From positions 2,869,501 through 2,933,500 of the forward strand of contig NZ_AP022672.1 in NCBI RefSeq assembly GCF_013374095.1: 64,000 nucleotides of DNA, given 5' to 3'. Shown here one piece after another: positions 17,004 through 26,911 of this stretch. Position 1 is the stretch's first letter. Each line of letters opens with the position of its first letter. Below the pieces are notes generated by a model that was given only the letters and a program-made list of their open reading frames with translations, was not told the DNA's origin and did not search any database. This DNA comes from Sphingomonas sp. HMP6. Its GTDB lineage: Bacteria; Pseudomonadota; Alphaproteobacteria; Sphingomonadales; Sphingomonadaceae. The position numbers were made by a program, and so were the translations under genes.

Positions 17004-18602
17004 TTGGCCGACGCGCATATCTCCGACGTCCTCATCATCGGCTCCGGTGCAGCCGGCCTTACCGCCGCGCTCAATCTCGCCGATCGTTTTAAGGTCACCG
17101 TGCTCGCCAAGGGAGCGATGAACGAAGGCTCGACCGCCTGGGCGCAAGGCGGGATCGCCGCGGTGCTGGAGGAAGGCGACACCTTCGAAAGCCATATCGA
17201 GGACACGATGATCGCCGGCGCGGGCCTCAATGACCGCGCAACGGTGGAGTTCGTCGTCAGCCAGGCCCCCGCAGCGATCGCTCGGCTGGAGGAATTGGGC
17301 GTGCCCTTCGCGACCGAGGGTCCCGTCGGTAATCGGGCTTTGCATCTGACGCGCGAAGGCGGGCATAGCCACCGCCGCATCGTCCATGTCGCCGATGCGA
17401 CCGGCTGGGCAGTGCAGGAGGCACTGCAACGCGCCGCGACCGACCATCCGAACATCACGCTGGTGCCCGACATGGTCGCGATCGACCTCGCGACGGGAAA
17501 GCATGAGGAGCGCTATTCGGGCGCCGGGCACGTCTGGGGCGTCTATGCCGTCAACCGCGCGACCGGCCGGGTCGAGCTCTACACGGCACGCGCGACGATC
17601 CTCGCCACCGGCGGGGCGGGGCGCACCTATCTTTTCTCAACCGCACCGCGCGGTGCGACCGGCGACGGTATCGCAATGGCGTGGCGTGCGGGCGCGCGCG
17701 TTTCGAACATGGAAATGATGCAGTTCCACCCGACCTGCCTCTACAATCTCGACGTCAAGAATTTCCTGATTACCGAGGCGGTGCGCGGCGAGGGCGGCCA
17801 TTTGCTCATCCCCGAAACCGGCTATCGCTTCATGCCCGATTTCGATGACCGGCTGGAACTGGCACCGCGCGACGTGGTGGCGCGCGCGATCGATCATGAG
17901 ATCAAGCGCCTCGGGCTCGACTATGTCCATCTCGACATCAGCCACAAAGGCGAGGCGTTTATTCGCGAACATTTCCCCAACATCTACGAGAAGCTGATGG
18001 GGCTGGGGATCGACATGACCAAGGAGCCGATCCCGGTCGTGCCCGCGCAGCATTATACGTGCGGTGGGATCGTGATCGATCTCGACGGGCGGACCGATCT
18101 GCCCGGCTTGTATGCGGCGGGCGAATGCAGCGAAAGCGGCTTGCACGGTGCCAATCGCCTCGCGTCCAATTCGCTGCTCGAATGCTTCGTCTTCGGCGAG
18201 GCGTGTGCCGCGCACATCACCGAGCATTGGGATGATCTCGCGGTCCCGCCGGCGATCCGCCCGTGGGACGAAAGCCGCGTCGAGGATTCGGACGAAGAGG
18301 TCGTGATCAAGCAGAATTGGACCGAAATCCGCCGTTTCATGTGGAATTATGTGGGCATCGTGCGCACCACCAAACGACTGGAGCGCGCGCAGCACCGCAT
18401 CCGCCTGCTGACCGAGGAAGTGAACGACTATTACGGCCATTTCCGCGTGACCCCCGATCTGATCGAGCTGCGCAATCTGCTCCAGACCGCCGAGTTGATC
18501 GTCCGCTCGGCGCTGGCGCGGCATGAATCGCGCGGGCTGCATTATACGCTCGATTATCCCGACCTGCTGCCCGAGGCGCGCGATACCGTTCTGGTCCCGT
18601 AA
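17004..18602 (+). CDS. nadB: L-aspartate oxidase
   Basis: A 532-aa flavoprotein that converts L-aspartate to iminoaspartate, the first step of de novo NAD synthesis, with NadA as the next enzyme. The FAD-binding motif IIGSGAAGLTAALNLAD is at the N-terminus, and the substrate region TREGGHSHRRIVHVADATG and the flavin segment YTCGGIVIDLDGRTDLPGLYAAGE follow. The start is a TTG at 17004, chosen because the Rossmann strand begins right after it; no strong ribosome site is visible. nadA and nadC are not nearby. Confidence 0.95.
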   Translation: MADAHISDVLIIGSGAAGLTAALNLADRFKVTVLAKGAMNEGSTAWAQGGIAAVLEEGDTFESHIEDTMIAGAGLNDRATVEFVVSQAPAAIARLEELGVPFATEGPVGNRALHLTREGGHSHRRIVHVADATGWAVQEALQRAATDHPNITLVPDMVAIDLATGKHEERYSGAGHVWGVYAVNRATGRVELYTARATILATGGAGRTYLFSTAPRGATGDGIAMAWRAGARVSNMEMMQFHPTCLYNLDVKNFLITEAVRGEGGHLLIPETGYRFMPDFDDRLELAPRDVVARAIDHEIKRLGLDYVHLDISHKGEAFIREHFPNIYEKLMGLGIDMTKEPIPVVPAQHYTCGGIVIDLDGRTDLPGLYAAGECSESGLHGANRLASNSLLECFVFGEACAAHITEHWDDLAVPPAIRPWDESRVEDSDEEVVIKQNWTEIRRFMWNYVGIVRTTKRLERAQHRIRLLTEEVNDYYGHFRVTPDLIELRNLLQTAELIVRSALARHESRGLHYTLDYPDLLPEARDTVLVP

Positions 18603-18789
18603 AAGCGCGCGTTAGTTCAACGGCATAGCCGAGACTTCCCAAAAGGATCGACTTGGCCTGTCTGTCCGTCGCCTCGTCGCAGCGGTGCGCGTGAAGGTCT
18701 TCTCAACCCCCTTCTGCTCCTATCATGAGAATCCTTGGGGTTCGCGGGAGGCGGGACAAGTAGCGGTGACACACATCCTTCGATCTCGA

Positions 18790-19863
18790 ATGTTCCGCAC
18801 GATCGCGGTGGTCTCGCTCAGCGTCGTGCTCGCCGCTTGCGTTCGCGATGCCGGGCCGCAGGTCGCGCGGGTCGCACCGCCGCCCTCCGCGCCCATCCCC
18901 GTGCGCGCGCCGACGCCGCCTGCACCCCGCTCGGTTACGGCCCCGGCCGCACTCGCCGCCAGCGTCGCGTCGCTGGTGCGCGGGTTCGACGGCCGCGTCG
19001 GCGTTGCCGTGCGCAGCATCGATCAGGGCTGGACCGTCGACAGCAATGGCGATCTCCGCTTGCCACAGCAGAGTGTGAGCAAATTGTGGGTCGCCATGAC
19101 CGTGCTCGATCTGCGCGATTCGGGACGCTTGCAGCTGGATGATCCGGTGACGGTACGGCGCGAGGACCTGACGCTGTTCCACCAGCCGATCGCTGCACTG
19201 GTGAAGGGTGAGGACGGGTATCAGACGACGGTCGGCGGATTGCTGCAGCGCGCGCTGACGATGAGCGACAATACCGCCAACGATCGGCTGTTGCGCTTCG
19301 TTGGGGGCCCAAGCGCCGTGCGCGCGTTCCTGCAGCGCAAGGGGCTGGACAATATCCGCTTCGGCCCAGGGGAACGGCTATTGCAGGCGCAGACCGCGGG
19401 TCTCACCTGGAAGCCCGATTTCGCGCGCGGCAATGCCTTTGCGCAGGCGCGGGCGAAGCTGCCGACGCTCGATCGGATCGCCGCGTTCGAGCGCTACATC
19501 TCCGATCCGCCCGACGGCGCGGCGCCGATCGCGATTGCCAACGCGCTCGCCCGGTTGAAACGCGGTGATTTGTTGACGAAGGCGTCGAGCGAGTATCTGA
19601 TCGGCACGATGGAATCGTCCCATACCGGTAAGCAACGGATGCGTGGCGCGGTCCCGCCGGGGTGGAGCTTCGGCCACAAGACCGGGACCGGGCAGGATCT
19701 CGGTCGGCGCACTGCGGGCTATAACGATGTCGGCCTGCTGATCGCGCCCGATGGGCGCTCCTATGCGATCGCGGTGATGATCGGCGACACGCCCAAATCG
19801 ATTCCCGAACGCCAGGCGCTGATGCAGGCGGTGGTGGCGAGCGTGGTGGCGAACCACGGGTAG
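18790..19863 (+). CDS. Serine hydrolase lipoprotein, class A beta-lactamase-like
   Basis: A 357-aa protein with a lipoprotein signal peptide (MFRTIAVVSLSVVLAAC), a Pro/Ala-rich linker, then a class A beta-lactamase-like domain. The active-site motifs are all present: SxxK as QQSVSKLW, SDN as TMSDNTAND, and KTG as GHKTGTG. A clear deacylating Glu (omega-loop) could not be identified by eye, so antibiotic hydrolysis is uncertain; it may be a penicillin-binding or peptidoglycan-modifying enzyme. The ATG at 18790 is preferred to an upstream in-frame start because it begins the signal peptide. Confidence 0.85.
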   Translation: MFRTIAVVSLSVVLAACVRDAGPQVARVAPPPSAPIPVRAPTPPAPRSVTAPAALAASVASLVRGFDGRVGVAVRSIDQGWTVDSNGDLRLPQQSVSKLWVAMTVLDLRDSGRLQLDDPVTVRREDLTLFHQPIAALVKGEDGYQTTVGGLLQRALTMSDNTANDRLLRFVGGPSAVRAFLQRKGLDNIRFGPGERLLQAQTAGLTWKPDFARGNAFAQARAKLPTLDRIAAFERYISDPPDGAAPIAIANALARLKRGDLLTKASSEYLIGTMESSHTGKQRMRGAVPPGWSFGHKTGTGQDLGRRTAGYNDVGLLIAPDGRSYAIAVMIGDTPKSIPERQALMQAVVASVVANHG

Positions 19864-19884
19864 CACACGAGTATCCTCCCTTCC

Positions 19885-19974
19885 CCGTTCGCCCTGAGCT
19901 TGTCGAAGGGCAGCGTGCCCCACGTCCTGCGTCGTTTGTCGGGCCGAGGGCTTCGACAAGCTCAGCCCGAACGG
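19885..19974. repeat. Inverted repeat, TGAGCTTGTCGAAG type
   Basis: The arm at 19885-19908 (CCGTTCGCCCTGAGCTTGTC then GAAG) matches the complement of 19951-19974 at 22 of 24 positions. Related copies occur at 26845 and 30962. It lies in the gap before polA. Confidence 0.8.
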
Positions 19975-20059
19975 ATGGGGCCGCATGTCACATCGCACCG
20001 GCGCTCGTCCCCCGCAACTCGGGCTTGGGCAAAGCGCATCCCGCTGCTATCCCCCGTCA

Positions 20060-22840
20060 ATGCCGCATCTCTATCTTGTCGATGGCTCGGGTTATATCTT
20101 CCGCGCCTATCACCGCCTCCCGCCGCTGACTAACGTGCATGGCGAGCCGGTGGGTGCCGTCTATGGCTATACGACGATGCTGTGGAAGCTTGCCGATGAG
20201 CTGCACAAGGCCGACGGGCCGACGCATATGGCGGTGATCCTCGACAAATCGTCGAAGACGTTCCGCAACGATCTGTACGATCAATATAAGGCGCACCGCC
20301 CGCCCGCGCCCGAGGATCTGATCCCACAATTCCCGATGATCCGCGATGCCACGCGTGCCTTCTCACTGCCGTGCATCGAGACCGAGGGGCTGGAGGCGGA
20401 CGACATCATCGCTTGCTACGCCAAGGCCGCGCTGGCGCAGGGTTGGGCGGTCACGATCGTGTCGTCCGACAAGGATCTGATGCAGCTGATCGAGCCCGGG
20501 CTCGACATGTACGATACGATGAACAACCGGCGGCTTGGCGCGGAGCATGTCGCGGAGAAATTCCACGGCATCACGCCCGCGCAATTGGGCGATGTGCTCG
20601 CGCTGATGGGCGACAGCGTCGATAACGTGCCGGGCGTCACCGGCGTCGGCCCGAAGACCGCGGCGAAGCTGATCCTGGAGCATGGCGACCTCGAAAGCGT
20701 GCTCGCCGCCGCCCCGACAATGAAGCCGGGCAAGCTGCGCGACAATCTGATCGAGCAAGCCGCCAATGCGCGGCTGTCGAAGGTGCTGGTCACGCTCAAA
20801 TGCGACGTGACGCTGCCTGAGCCGCTCGAGGATCTCGAACTCAAGGGCATTCCCGATGCGCCGCTCCGCGCGTTCCTCGAACATCACGGTTTCAAGTCGC
20901 TGCTCGCCAAATTGTCGGCGGTCGCCGATGCCCCCGTGACGCCGCACGCACCGACCAAGATCACCCCTGTGGTCGAGGATCCGCCATGCGACCACGATGG
21001 CTATGAGACGGTCATCGATGAAAATGCGCTCGACCGCTGGATCACTATCGCGCGGCACCAAGGCTGGATCGCGATCGATACCGAAACGACCGGGATCGAC
21101 GCGACGCGCGCCGAGCTGGTCGGGGTGAGCATGGCGTTGCACCCCAATCTTGCTTGCTACGTGCCGCTGGGACACGGCGGATCGGGCTTGTTTGCGGAAA
21201 CCCCGCCGCAGCTCGACCGGGCGGTGGCGTTGGCGAAGCTCAAGCCGCTGTTGGAGGATGCGAGCGTCCTCAAGATCGGGCACAATCTCAAATACGACAT
21301 GATCGTGCTCGCACGCGCTTATGCCGAAAGCGGCGGCGTGCAGATCGCGCCGATCGACGACACGATCCTGATGAGCTTCGATCTCGACGCAGGGCTGCAC
21401 GGCCACGGCATGGACGAGCTGGCGGCGACGCATCTCTCGCATAGCTGCATCGCGTTCAAGGACGTGGTTGGCACCGGCAAATCGCAGCGGACCTTCAACG
21501 AAATCGATCTCGACGCCGCGACGCGCTATGCCGCCGAAGATGCCGACGTGACGCTGCGGCTGTGGCGGCGCCTCAAGCCACGCCTCGCCGCCGAACAGGC
21601 GACGCGGATCTATGAAATGGTCGATCGCCCGCTCGCCGCCGTCATCGCGCAAATGGAGATGCACGGGATCAAGGTCGATGCGGTGCAACTCGCCAAGCTG
21701 TCGGCCGAATTCGCGCAGCAGATGGGCGCGCTCGAGGTCGAAATCCACGCGCTCGCCGGTGGCCCATTCACAATCGGCAGTCCCAAGCAATTGGGCGATG
21801 TGCTGTTCGAGCGGATGGGGATCAAGGGCGGGCGCAAGGGCAAGTCGGGGGTCTATTCGACCGATGTGACCGAGCTCGAACGGATTGCCGCCGACAAGGA
21901 TTCGCCGGGCAAGGATATCGCCGCCAAGGTGCTCGATTGGCGGCAATTGTCGAAGCTGAAATCGACCTATACCGATGCGTTGCAAGCGCAGATCAACCCG
22001 GCGACGGGGCGGGTGCATACCTCTTACAGCCTGACGGGCGCGCAGACCGGGCGGCTGTCGTCGACCGACCCGAATTTGCAGAACATCCCGATCCGCACCG
22101 AGATCGGCCGCCAAATCCGCGATGCGTTCGTGGCGGAGCCGGGCAATGTCCTGCTCGCGGCCGATTACAGCCAGATCGAACTCCGGCTCGCGGCCCATAT
22201 GGCGGATGTCCCTGCGCTCAAGCAGGCGTTTGCCGACGGGGCGGACATTCATAGCCTGACCGCGCAGGAACTGTTCGGCGAGGTTAACCGCGACACGCGC
22301 GGGCGCGCCAAGACGATTAACTTCGCGATTCTTTATGGCATCAGCCGCTGGGGCCTGGCCGGGCGGCTCGATGTGACGGCGGATGAAGCGCAGGCAATGA
22401 TCGACCGCTATTTCGAACGCTTCCCCGGTATCCGCAATTACATCGCGCGCACCACCGAGGAGGTGCGCGAGAACGGCTTCACCACCACGCTGTTCGGCCG
22501 CAAATGCCATTTCCCGCGGATCAATTCCAAGCTGCAACACGAACGGCAAGGGGCCGAACGCGCCGCGATCAATGCGCCGATCCAGGGAACTAGCGCTGAC
22601 ATCATCAAGCGCGCGATGGTGCGGATGGGCCCGGCGCTGGCCGAAGCCGGTCTGGGGCATGTCCGGATGCTGCTGCAAGTGCATGACGAATTGGTGTTTG
22701 AACTGCCAGAGGGTGACGTGGCGGCGGCAAAGCCGGTGATCGAACGCGTCATGGCGACGGCGGCGGAGCCAGCGATCACGCTCGATGTGCCGCTGGGGAT
22801 CGAAATCGGCACCGGGTTGTCGTGGGGCGCGGCGCATTGA
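20060..22840 (+). CDS. polA: DNA polymerase I
   Basis: A 926-aa polymerase with all three family domains. The 5' nuclease domain (MPHLYLVDGSGYIFRAYHRL to about residue 300) holds acidic residues such as GLEADDIIACYA and MGDSVDNVPGVTGVG. The 3'-5' proofreading domain keeps its catalytic acids in IAIDTETTGID. The polymerase domain has LLAADYSQIELR (motif A), the O-helix region RGRAKTINFAILYGIS and QVHDELVFELP (motif C). It acts in Okazaki fragment maturation and repair. The ATG at 20060 is chosen because family similarity starts there; an upstream in-frame ATG would add 25 residues. Confidence 0.97.
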   Translation: MPHLYLVDGSGYIFRAYHRLPPLTNVHGEPVGAVYGYTTMLWKLADELHKADGPTHMAVILDKSSKTFRNDLYDQYKAHRPPAPEDLIPQFPMIRDATRAFSLPCIETEGLEADDIIACYAKAALAQGWAVTIVSSDKDLMQLIEPGLDMYDTMNNRRLGAEHVAEKFHGITPAQLGDVLALMGDSVDNVPGVTGVGPKTAAKLILEHGDLESVLAAAPTMKPGKLRDNLIEQAANARLSKVLVTLKCDVTLPEPLEDLELKGIPDAPLRAFLEHHGFKSLLAKLSAVADAPVTPHAPTKITPVVEDPPCDHDGYETVIDENALDRWITIARHQGWIAIDTETTGIDATRAELVGVSMALHPNLACYVPLGHGGSGLFAETPPQLDRAVALAKLKPLLEDASVLKIGHNLKYDMIVLARAYAESGGVQIAPIDDTILMSFDLDAGLHGHGMDELAATHLSHSCIAFKDVVGTGKSQRTFNEIDLDAATRYAAEDADVTLRLWRRLKPRLAAEQATRIYEMVDRPLAAVIAQMEMHGIKVDAVQLAKLSAEFAQQMGALEVEIHALAGGPFTIGSPKQLGDVLFERMGIKGGRKGKSGVYSTDVTELERIAADKDSPGKDIAAKVLDWRQLSKLKSTYTDALQAQINPATGRVHTSYSLTGAQTGRLSSTDPNLQNIPIRTEIGRQIRDAFVAEPGNVLLAADYSQIELRLAAHMADVPALKQAFADGADIHSLTAQELFGEVNRDTRGRAKTINFAILYGISRWGLAGRLDVTADEAQAMIDRYFERFPGIRNYIARTTEEVRENGFTTTLFGRKCHFPRINSKLQHERQGAERAAINAPIQGTSADIIKRAMVRMGPALAEAGLGHVRMLLQVHDELVFELPEGDVAAAKPVIERVMATAAEPAITLDVPLGIEIGTGLSWGAAH

Positions 22841-24387
22841 GCAATGCCGGGTCCGGGTCCGGGTCCGGGGCCGGCGCGGCGCCAAGTGCCGCCGACGGAC
22901 GTTCGACCGACGAAATCGACGCGCTCGCCAAGGGCGGACGGACCAATATCATCGGGTTCATGATGCGGCTCGTCGCGCGGCTGCCGTTTCTGTTCATCGC
23001 CGGTCGGTTGTACGGGCCCGATACGCTCGGAACCTTCGCGCGTGCGGTGCTGTTCGTCGAGGTGGCGTCGTTGCTGGCGACGTTCGGCCTCAAACGCGGC
23101 CTAGCACTCGCCATCGCCGAGACGGACCGGCCGCATGTCCAGATCGTGTGGGATTGCCTGATCGTCGCCGCGATCGCATCCGCCGCCGCGAGCGGCATCC
23201 TGCTGCTGCTGCCCGATCTGATGTATCATGGCAGCACCCCGACGCTGCTCGAACGGTTGCTGCCGTGCATCATCGTCGCGGGGGCCTGGTCCGACCTGAT
23301 GCTGGCCGCCCTTGCCTATCGCCGCAACGTGCAAGCCACGGTGACCGCGCGGGCGATCATCGAGCCGTGGACGATCTCGATCGCGGCCGGCGTGCTATAC
23401 CCGATCGCGCGGCATGACGGGCTGGTCATCGCCTATATGCTGTCGATGGTCGCGGCACTGCTCGCATCGTTCGTGCCGTTCGTGCGCAGCTATGGCGCGC
23501 CGACGGGCTGGCGGCTGCATATCGGGCGGACGTTCGCGCTGATCCGCCGCAACGCGCCGCTCGCGGGTGCCGACGCGCTCGAATGGGGCACGCGCAATGT
23601 CGACCGATCGATTCTGTTCCTGATGTTTGAGCCGCGTATCGTCGGGATTTACTGGATGGCGCAGCAAGTCGCGTCGATCCCCGGCAAGTTGAAGACCAGT
23701 TTCGATCCGATCCTTGGCCCAGTGATCACCTCCAGCCTGGCGCGTGGCGATACCTCCGGCGTGGCCAGTCAGGTGCGCCAAGTCGGGTTCTGGATCTTAG
23801 CGGCGCAAACCGGGCTTGCGTTGATGGGGTCGATCCCCGGCGAGGCGGTGATGGGCACGGTCGGCCCGCAGTTTGTGGCGGGGACTGCGGCGCTGGCCTT
23901 CCTGCTGTTTGCGGAAGCCGCGGCCTCGACTGGCGCGGTGTGCGAATCGGCGCTTGTCTATATTGCGCGCGTCGAGAACATGGCGATCTCAATCGGAATG
24001 CTGCTGTTCCAGATCGCGCTCAGCTATGGCTTGATCTACGCGATGCAGGCGCTCGGCTGGCCGGTGGCGTATCAGGCGGCGGGGCCCGCGGCGGCCTTGT
24101 TCGTGTCGGTCACGCTGACCTCGGTCATCAAATCCAATTATCTGGCACGGCTGCTGAAGGCGCGCGTCGCCGGGTGGCGCTTGCCGATGCTGTGGGCGAT
24201 CCTGGCGGCGGGCACCGTCGGCGCGGCCTTCACCGCGCTGCCGCCGCAATATGAATGGATCGAACTGGCGATCGGCGAACCCGCGATTGCCGGTATCTAT
24301 CTTTTCGTGTTGTATCGATGGGCCTTCAAACCCGAAGATCGCGCGCTGTTCCGCAAAATGCCCGGGGGCACGGCGGCCACGGCGTGA
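22837..24387 (+). CDS. Polysaccharide flippase-like membrane protein (MATE/MVF superfamily)
   Basis: A 516-aa protein with many hydrophobic segments (GFMMRLVARLPFLFIAGRLYG, ILLLLPDLMYHG, SYGLIYAMQALGW and others), like Wzx-type oligosaccharide flippases. It would move lipid-linked sugars across the inner membrane. The proposed TTG start overlaps the polA stop (TTGA, 22837-22840). The N-terminus is a Gly-Ser stretch encoded by tandem GGGTCC repeats, followed by a charged segment before the first helix. No glycosyltransferase genes lie nearby, so the substrate is unknown. Confidence 0.78.
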   Translation: MSNAGSGSGSGAGAAPSAADGRSTDEIDALAKGGRTNIIGFMMRLVARLPFLFIAGRLYGPDTLGTFARAVLFVEVASLLATFGLKRGLALAIAETDRPHVQIVWDCLIVAAIASAAASGILLLLPDLMYHGSTPTLLERLLPCIIVAGAWSDLMLAALAYRRNVQATVTARAIIEPWTISIAAGVLYPIARHDGLVIAYMLSMVAALLASFVPFVRSYGAPTGWRLHIGRTFALIRRNAPLAGADALEWGTRNVDRSILFLMFEPRIVGIYWMAQQVASIPGKLKTSFDPILGPVITSSLARGDTSGVASQVRQVGFWILAAQTGLALMGSIPGEAVMGTVGPQFVAGTAALAFLLFAEAAASTGAVCESALVYIARVENMAISIGMLLFQIALSYGLIYAMQALGWPVAYQAAGPAAALFVSVTLTSVIKSNYLARLLKARVAGWRLPMLWAILAAGTVGAAFTALPPQYEWIELAIGEPAIAGIYLFVLYRWAFKPEDRALFRKMPGGTAATA

Positions 24388-24417
24388 ATTGGTTGCTGGC
24401 TTGAGCAGGGAGGCGAT

Positions 24418-25185
24418 ATGCTTGGACGGTTGGGATTGATCGCGACATACCTAGCGGCGGGATTGATTTCGGGGGCTGCGCACGCGCAAACCGGCGATCC
24501 GGCGGCACTGCGCGGGGCGGCACAAGCGCTGTCCGCCAAGATCGACGCCGCGGCCCGCGGCGGCAAGATGCCACCGCGCCTGAACGACCCCGACGAGTTG
24601 GTCCGCAACGGTTTGGACCGAGCGGCGATTCGCGCTTTGCCGAACGATCTACCCTTGATGCTGGCGAGTTGTCAGAGCGTGATCGGCGTCGTCACCAGCT
24701 ATCTTGGCTACACGACGAAACGTCCCGACGGCAGTCCGCTCGACCCTGTAGTCCAGCGCCAACGGGAACTGGTCGTGCAGGACGAGAGCATGCTGGGAGT
24801 CGCCGCGATCGACCTGTGCAGCAAGCGGATGCTCGTCGCGGCCACCGCATTGACCGCGACACTAACCCCGGCGCAACGCCGCGACACTGCGCGCGTCAAA
24901 GGTGCTGCGCAGATGCGAAACGGCATGGCGCAGCTGCTGGCAGGAACCGTCGATGCGCAAACCGACCTCAATCTGCGACCAGGCAACATTGCCTTATTGC
25001 GCGAATCGACCCTGGAAATGGCAGAGGTTGGCGCGGATGCGATGACATTGGAGCAGCGGGCCAACATGCGCGCAAAGATCGATGCAGCGATCAAAGCCGC
25101 CCCCGCCACCGGTGCCGCTATGCTCCGGCGCTTGCGGACGATCTATATGCGGACCAGCTGCACCGGATTGTGCGCCTTCAACTGA
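24418..25185 (+). CDS. Hypothetical secreted protein
   Basis: A 255-aa protein with a clear signal peptide ([20 protein letters not shown]). The rest is Ala-rich and helical, with four scattered Cys residues ([15 protein letters not shown] and two in [10 protein letters not shown] at the C-terminus) that could form disulfides in the periplasm. I do not recognise the family. It converges on purH with nine bases between stops. Confidence 0.65.
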   Translation: MLGRLGLIATYLAAGLISGAAHAQTGDPAALRGAAQALSAKIDAAARGGKMPPRLNDPDELVRNGLDRAAIRALPNDLPLMLASCQSVIGVVTSYLGYTTKRPDGSPLDPVVQRQRELVVQDESMLGVAAIDLCSKRMLVAATALTATLTPAQRRDTARVKGAAQMRNGMAQLLAGTVDAQTDLNLRPGNIALLRESTLEMAEVGADAMTLEQRANMRAKIDAAIKAAPATGAAMLRRLRTIYMRTSCTGLCAFN

Positions 25186-25194
25186 CCTGCCGGA

Positions 25195-26760
25195 TCAGTG
25201 CCGGAAGTGCCGGACGCCAGTAAACACCATCGCCAGCCCAGCCGCATCTGCAGCGGCGATCACCTCATCGTCGCGGATCGATCCGCCAGGCTGGATCACT
25301 GCGGTGGCACCCGCCTCGACCGCCGCGAGCAAGCCGTCGGCAAAGGGGAAAAAGGCGTCAGAGGCGACCGCCGATCCGATCGTGCGCGGGGTCGCCCAAC
25401 CGGCCTTTTCGGCAGCGTCCTTGGCCTTCCATGCGGCGATGTGGGCGGATTCGAGCCGGTTCATCTGCCCCGCGCCGATCCCCGCGGTGCTGCCGCCCTT
25501 GGCATAGACGATCGCGTTCGATTTGACGTGCTTGGCGACCGTCCAGGCGAAGCGGCAATCGGCCAGTTCGGCCTCGGTCGGCTGGCGCTTGGTCACGACG
25601 GTGAGATCGGGCGTCCCGGCCGAATCGCGCGACTGGATCAGGAAGCCGCCCGCGATCGACTTGATCATCCGCCCGCGCCGCGCCGGATCGGGCAGATCGC
25701 CGGTCAGCAGCAAGCGCAAATTCTTCTTGCGCGCGAACACCGCGCGCGCGGCGTCATCGGCGTCGGGCGCCGCGACGACTTCGGTGAAGATTCCCGAGAT
25801 CGCCTCGGCGGTCGGCCCGTCGAGCGGCCGGTTGACCGCGATGATCCCGCCGAAGGCCGAGACGGTGTCACACGCAAAGGCGGCTTGATAGGCTTCGATC
25901 AGGGTATCACCGGTCGCGACACCGCACGGATTGGCGTGCTTGACGATCACCACCGTCGGTGGGCCATCGCGAAATTCGCTGACCAGTTCGAGCGCGGCAT
26001 CGGCGTCGTTATAATTGTTGTAGCTCAGCTCCTTGCCTTGCACCTGATGCGCTTGCGCGACGCCGTTCACGCCGCCGCTGGCCTGCGCATAGAGTGCTGC
26101 AATCTGGTGCGGATTCTCGCCATAACGGAGTTCGGCCTGCTTGATCATCGGCAGCGTGACGCGCGCGGGGAAGCGCTCGCCCTGATCGACATGGTTGAAC
26201 CAGCCGGAAATCGCCGCATCATAAGCGGCGGTCGCGGCATAAGCTTTGGCGGCGAAGCGGCGGCGGTCGGCGAGCGTGGTGGTCCCTAGCGCGACCACCG
26301 CATAATCCGCCGGATCGGTGACGATCGCAACGAAGGCGTGGTTCTTGGCCGCCGACCGCACCATCGACGGGCCGCCGATATCGATATTCTCGATTATCTC
26401 GTCGCGCTCCGCACCCTTGGCGACGGTCGCCTCGAACGGGTAGAGGTTGACCACGACCAGATCGATCGCGCCGATTCCGTGTTCTTCCATCGATGCGACA
26501 TGCGCGGGATCGTCGCGCACCGCGAGCAGGCCGCCATGGACGACTGGGTGCAGCGTCTTGACGCGTCCGTCCATCATTTCGGGGAAACCGGTGAGATCGC
26601 TGATATCGCGCACGGCGAGCCCGGCATCGCGCAACGCCTTGGCGGTGCCGCCGGTCGAAACCAGTTCGACGCCCTGCTGCGCCAGGCTACGGGCGAGGTC
26701 GACGATGCCGGTCTTGTCGGACACCGACAGAAGCGCGCGGCGGATGGGCAGGTCGGTCAT
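25195..26760 (-). CDS. purH: Bifunctional AICAR transformylase / IMP cyclohydrolase
   Basis: A 521-aa enzyme carrying out the last two steps of IMP synthesis. The N-terminal cyclohydrolase domain begins [20 protein letters not shown] and contains [16 protein letters not shown]. The transformylase domain has [13 protein letters not shown], the folate-site segment [10 protein letters not shown] and a C-terminal end FTGVRHFRH. The ATG at 26760 is preferred because it matches the family N-terminus. It is the last gene of a minus-strand series with rsmB, rpe and a heparinase-like gene, separated from the latter by a 150-base gap. Confidence 0.97.
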   Translation of the reverse strand: MTDLPIRRALLSVSDKTGIVDLARSLAQQGVELVSTGGTAKALRDAGLAVRDISDLTGFPEMMDGRVKTLHPVVHGGLLAVRDDPAHVASMEEHGIGAIDLVVVNLYPFEATVAKGAERDEIIENIDIGGPSMVRSAAKNHAFVAIVTDPADYAVVALGTTTLADRRRFAAKAYAATAAYDAAISGWFNHVDQGERFPARVTLPMIKQAELRYGENPHQIAALYAQASGGVNGVAQAHQVQGKELSYNNYNDADAALELVSEFRDGPPTVVIVKHANPCGVATGDTLIEAYQAAFACDTVSAFGGIIAVNRPLDGPTAEAISGIFTEVVAAPDADDAARAVFARKKNLRLLLTGDLPDPARRGRMIKSIAGGFLIQSRDSAGTPDLTVVTKRQPTEAELADCRFAWTVAKHVKSNAIVYAKGGSTAGIGAGQMNRLESAHIAAWKAKDAAEKAGWATPRTIGSAVASDAFFPFADGLLAAVEAGATAVIQPGGSIRDDEVIAAADAAGLAMVFTGVRHFRH

Positions 26761-26844
26761 ACGCAATGGTCCCAAAATGCCGCTCGAACTGATGTCTTCG
26801 AAGGGCTGCTCGCTCGCTGCGCCGCGGCGCTTGCGGAGACCAGG

Positions 26845-26868
26845 GCTTCGACAGGCTCAGCCCGAACG
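26845..26868. repeat. Single arm of the TGAGCTTGTCGAAG-type repeat
   Basis: GCTTCGACAGGCTCAGCCCG, continuing AACG, is a near copy of the arms at 19951 and 31028. Only this arm is well conserved here; a weak complementary stretch (CTTCGAAGGGCTG) lies near 26803. It sits between the heparinase-like gene and purH. Confidence 0.65.
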
Positions 26869-26911
26869 ATGGTAGTGATGCGCGCGTCCCTGCCTCGTCC
26901 AGCAGCAAGTT

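Noticed and set aside
18612..18660. tRNA-like stretch TTAGTTCAACGGCATAGC after nadB
   Set aside because: It resembles a D arm, but no acceptor stem, T arm or full cloverleaf can be formed.
20363..22885. Very long minus-strand open frame opposite polA
   Set aside because: It mirrors the high-GC third-position pattern of polA; its translation is Arg/His-rich with no domain, so it is a shadow frame.
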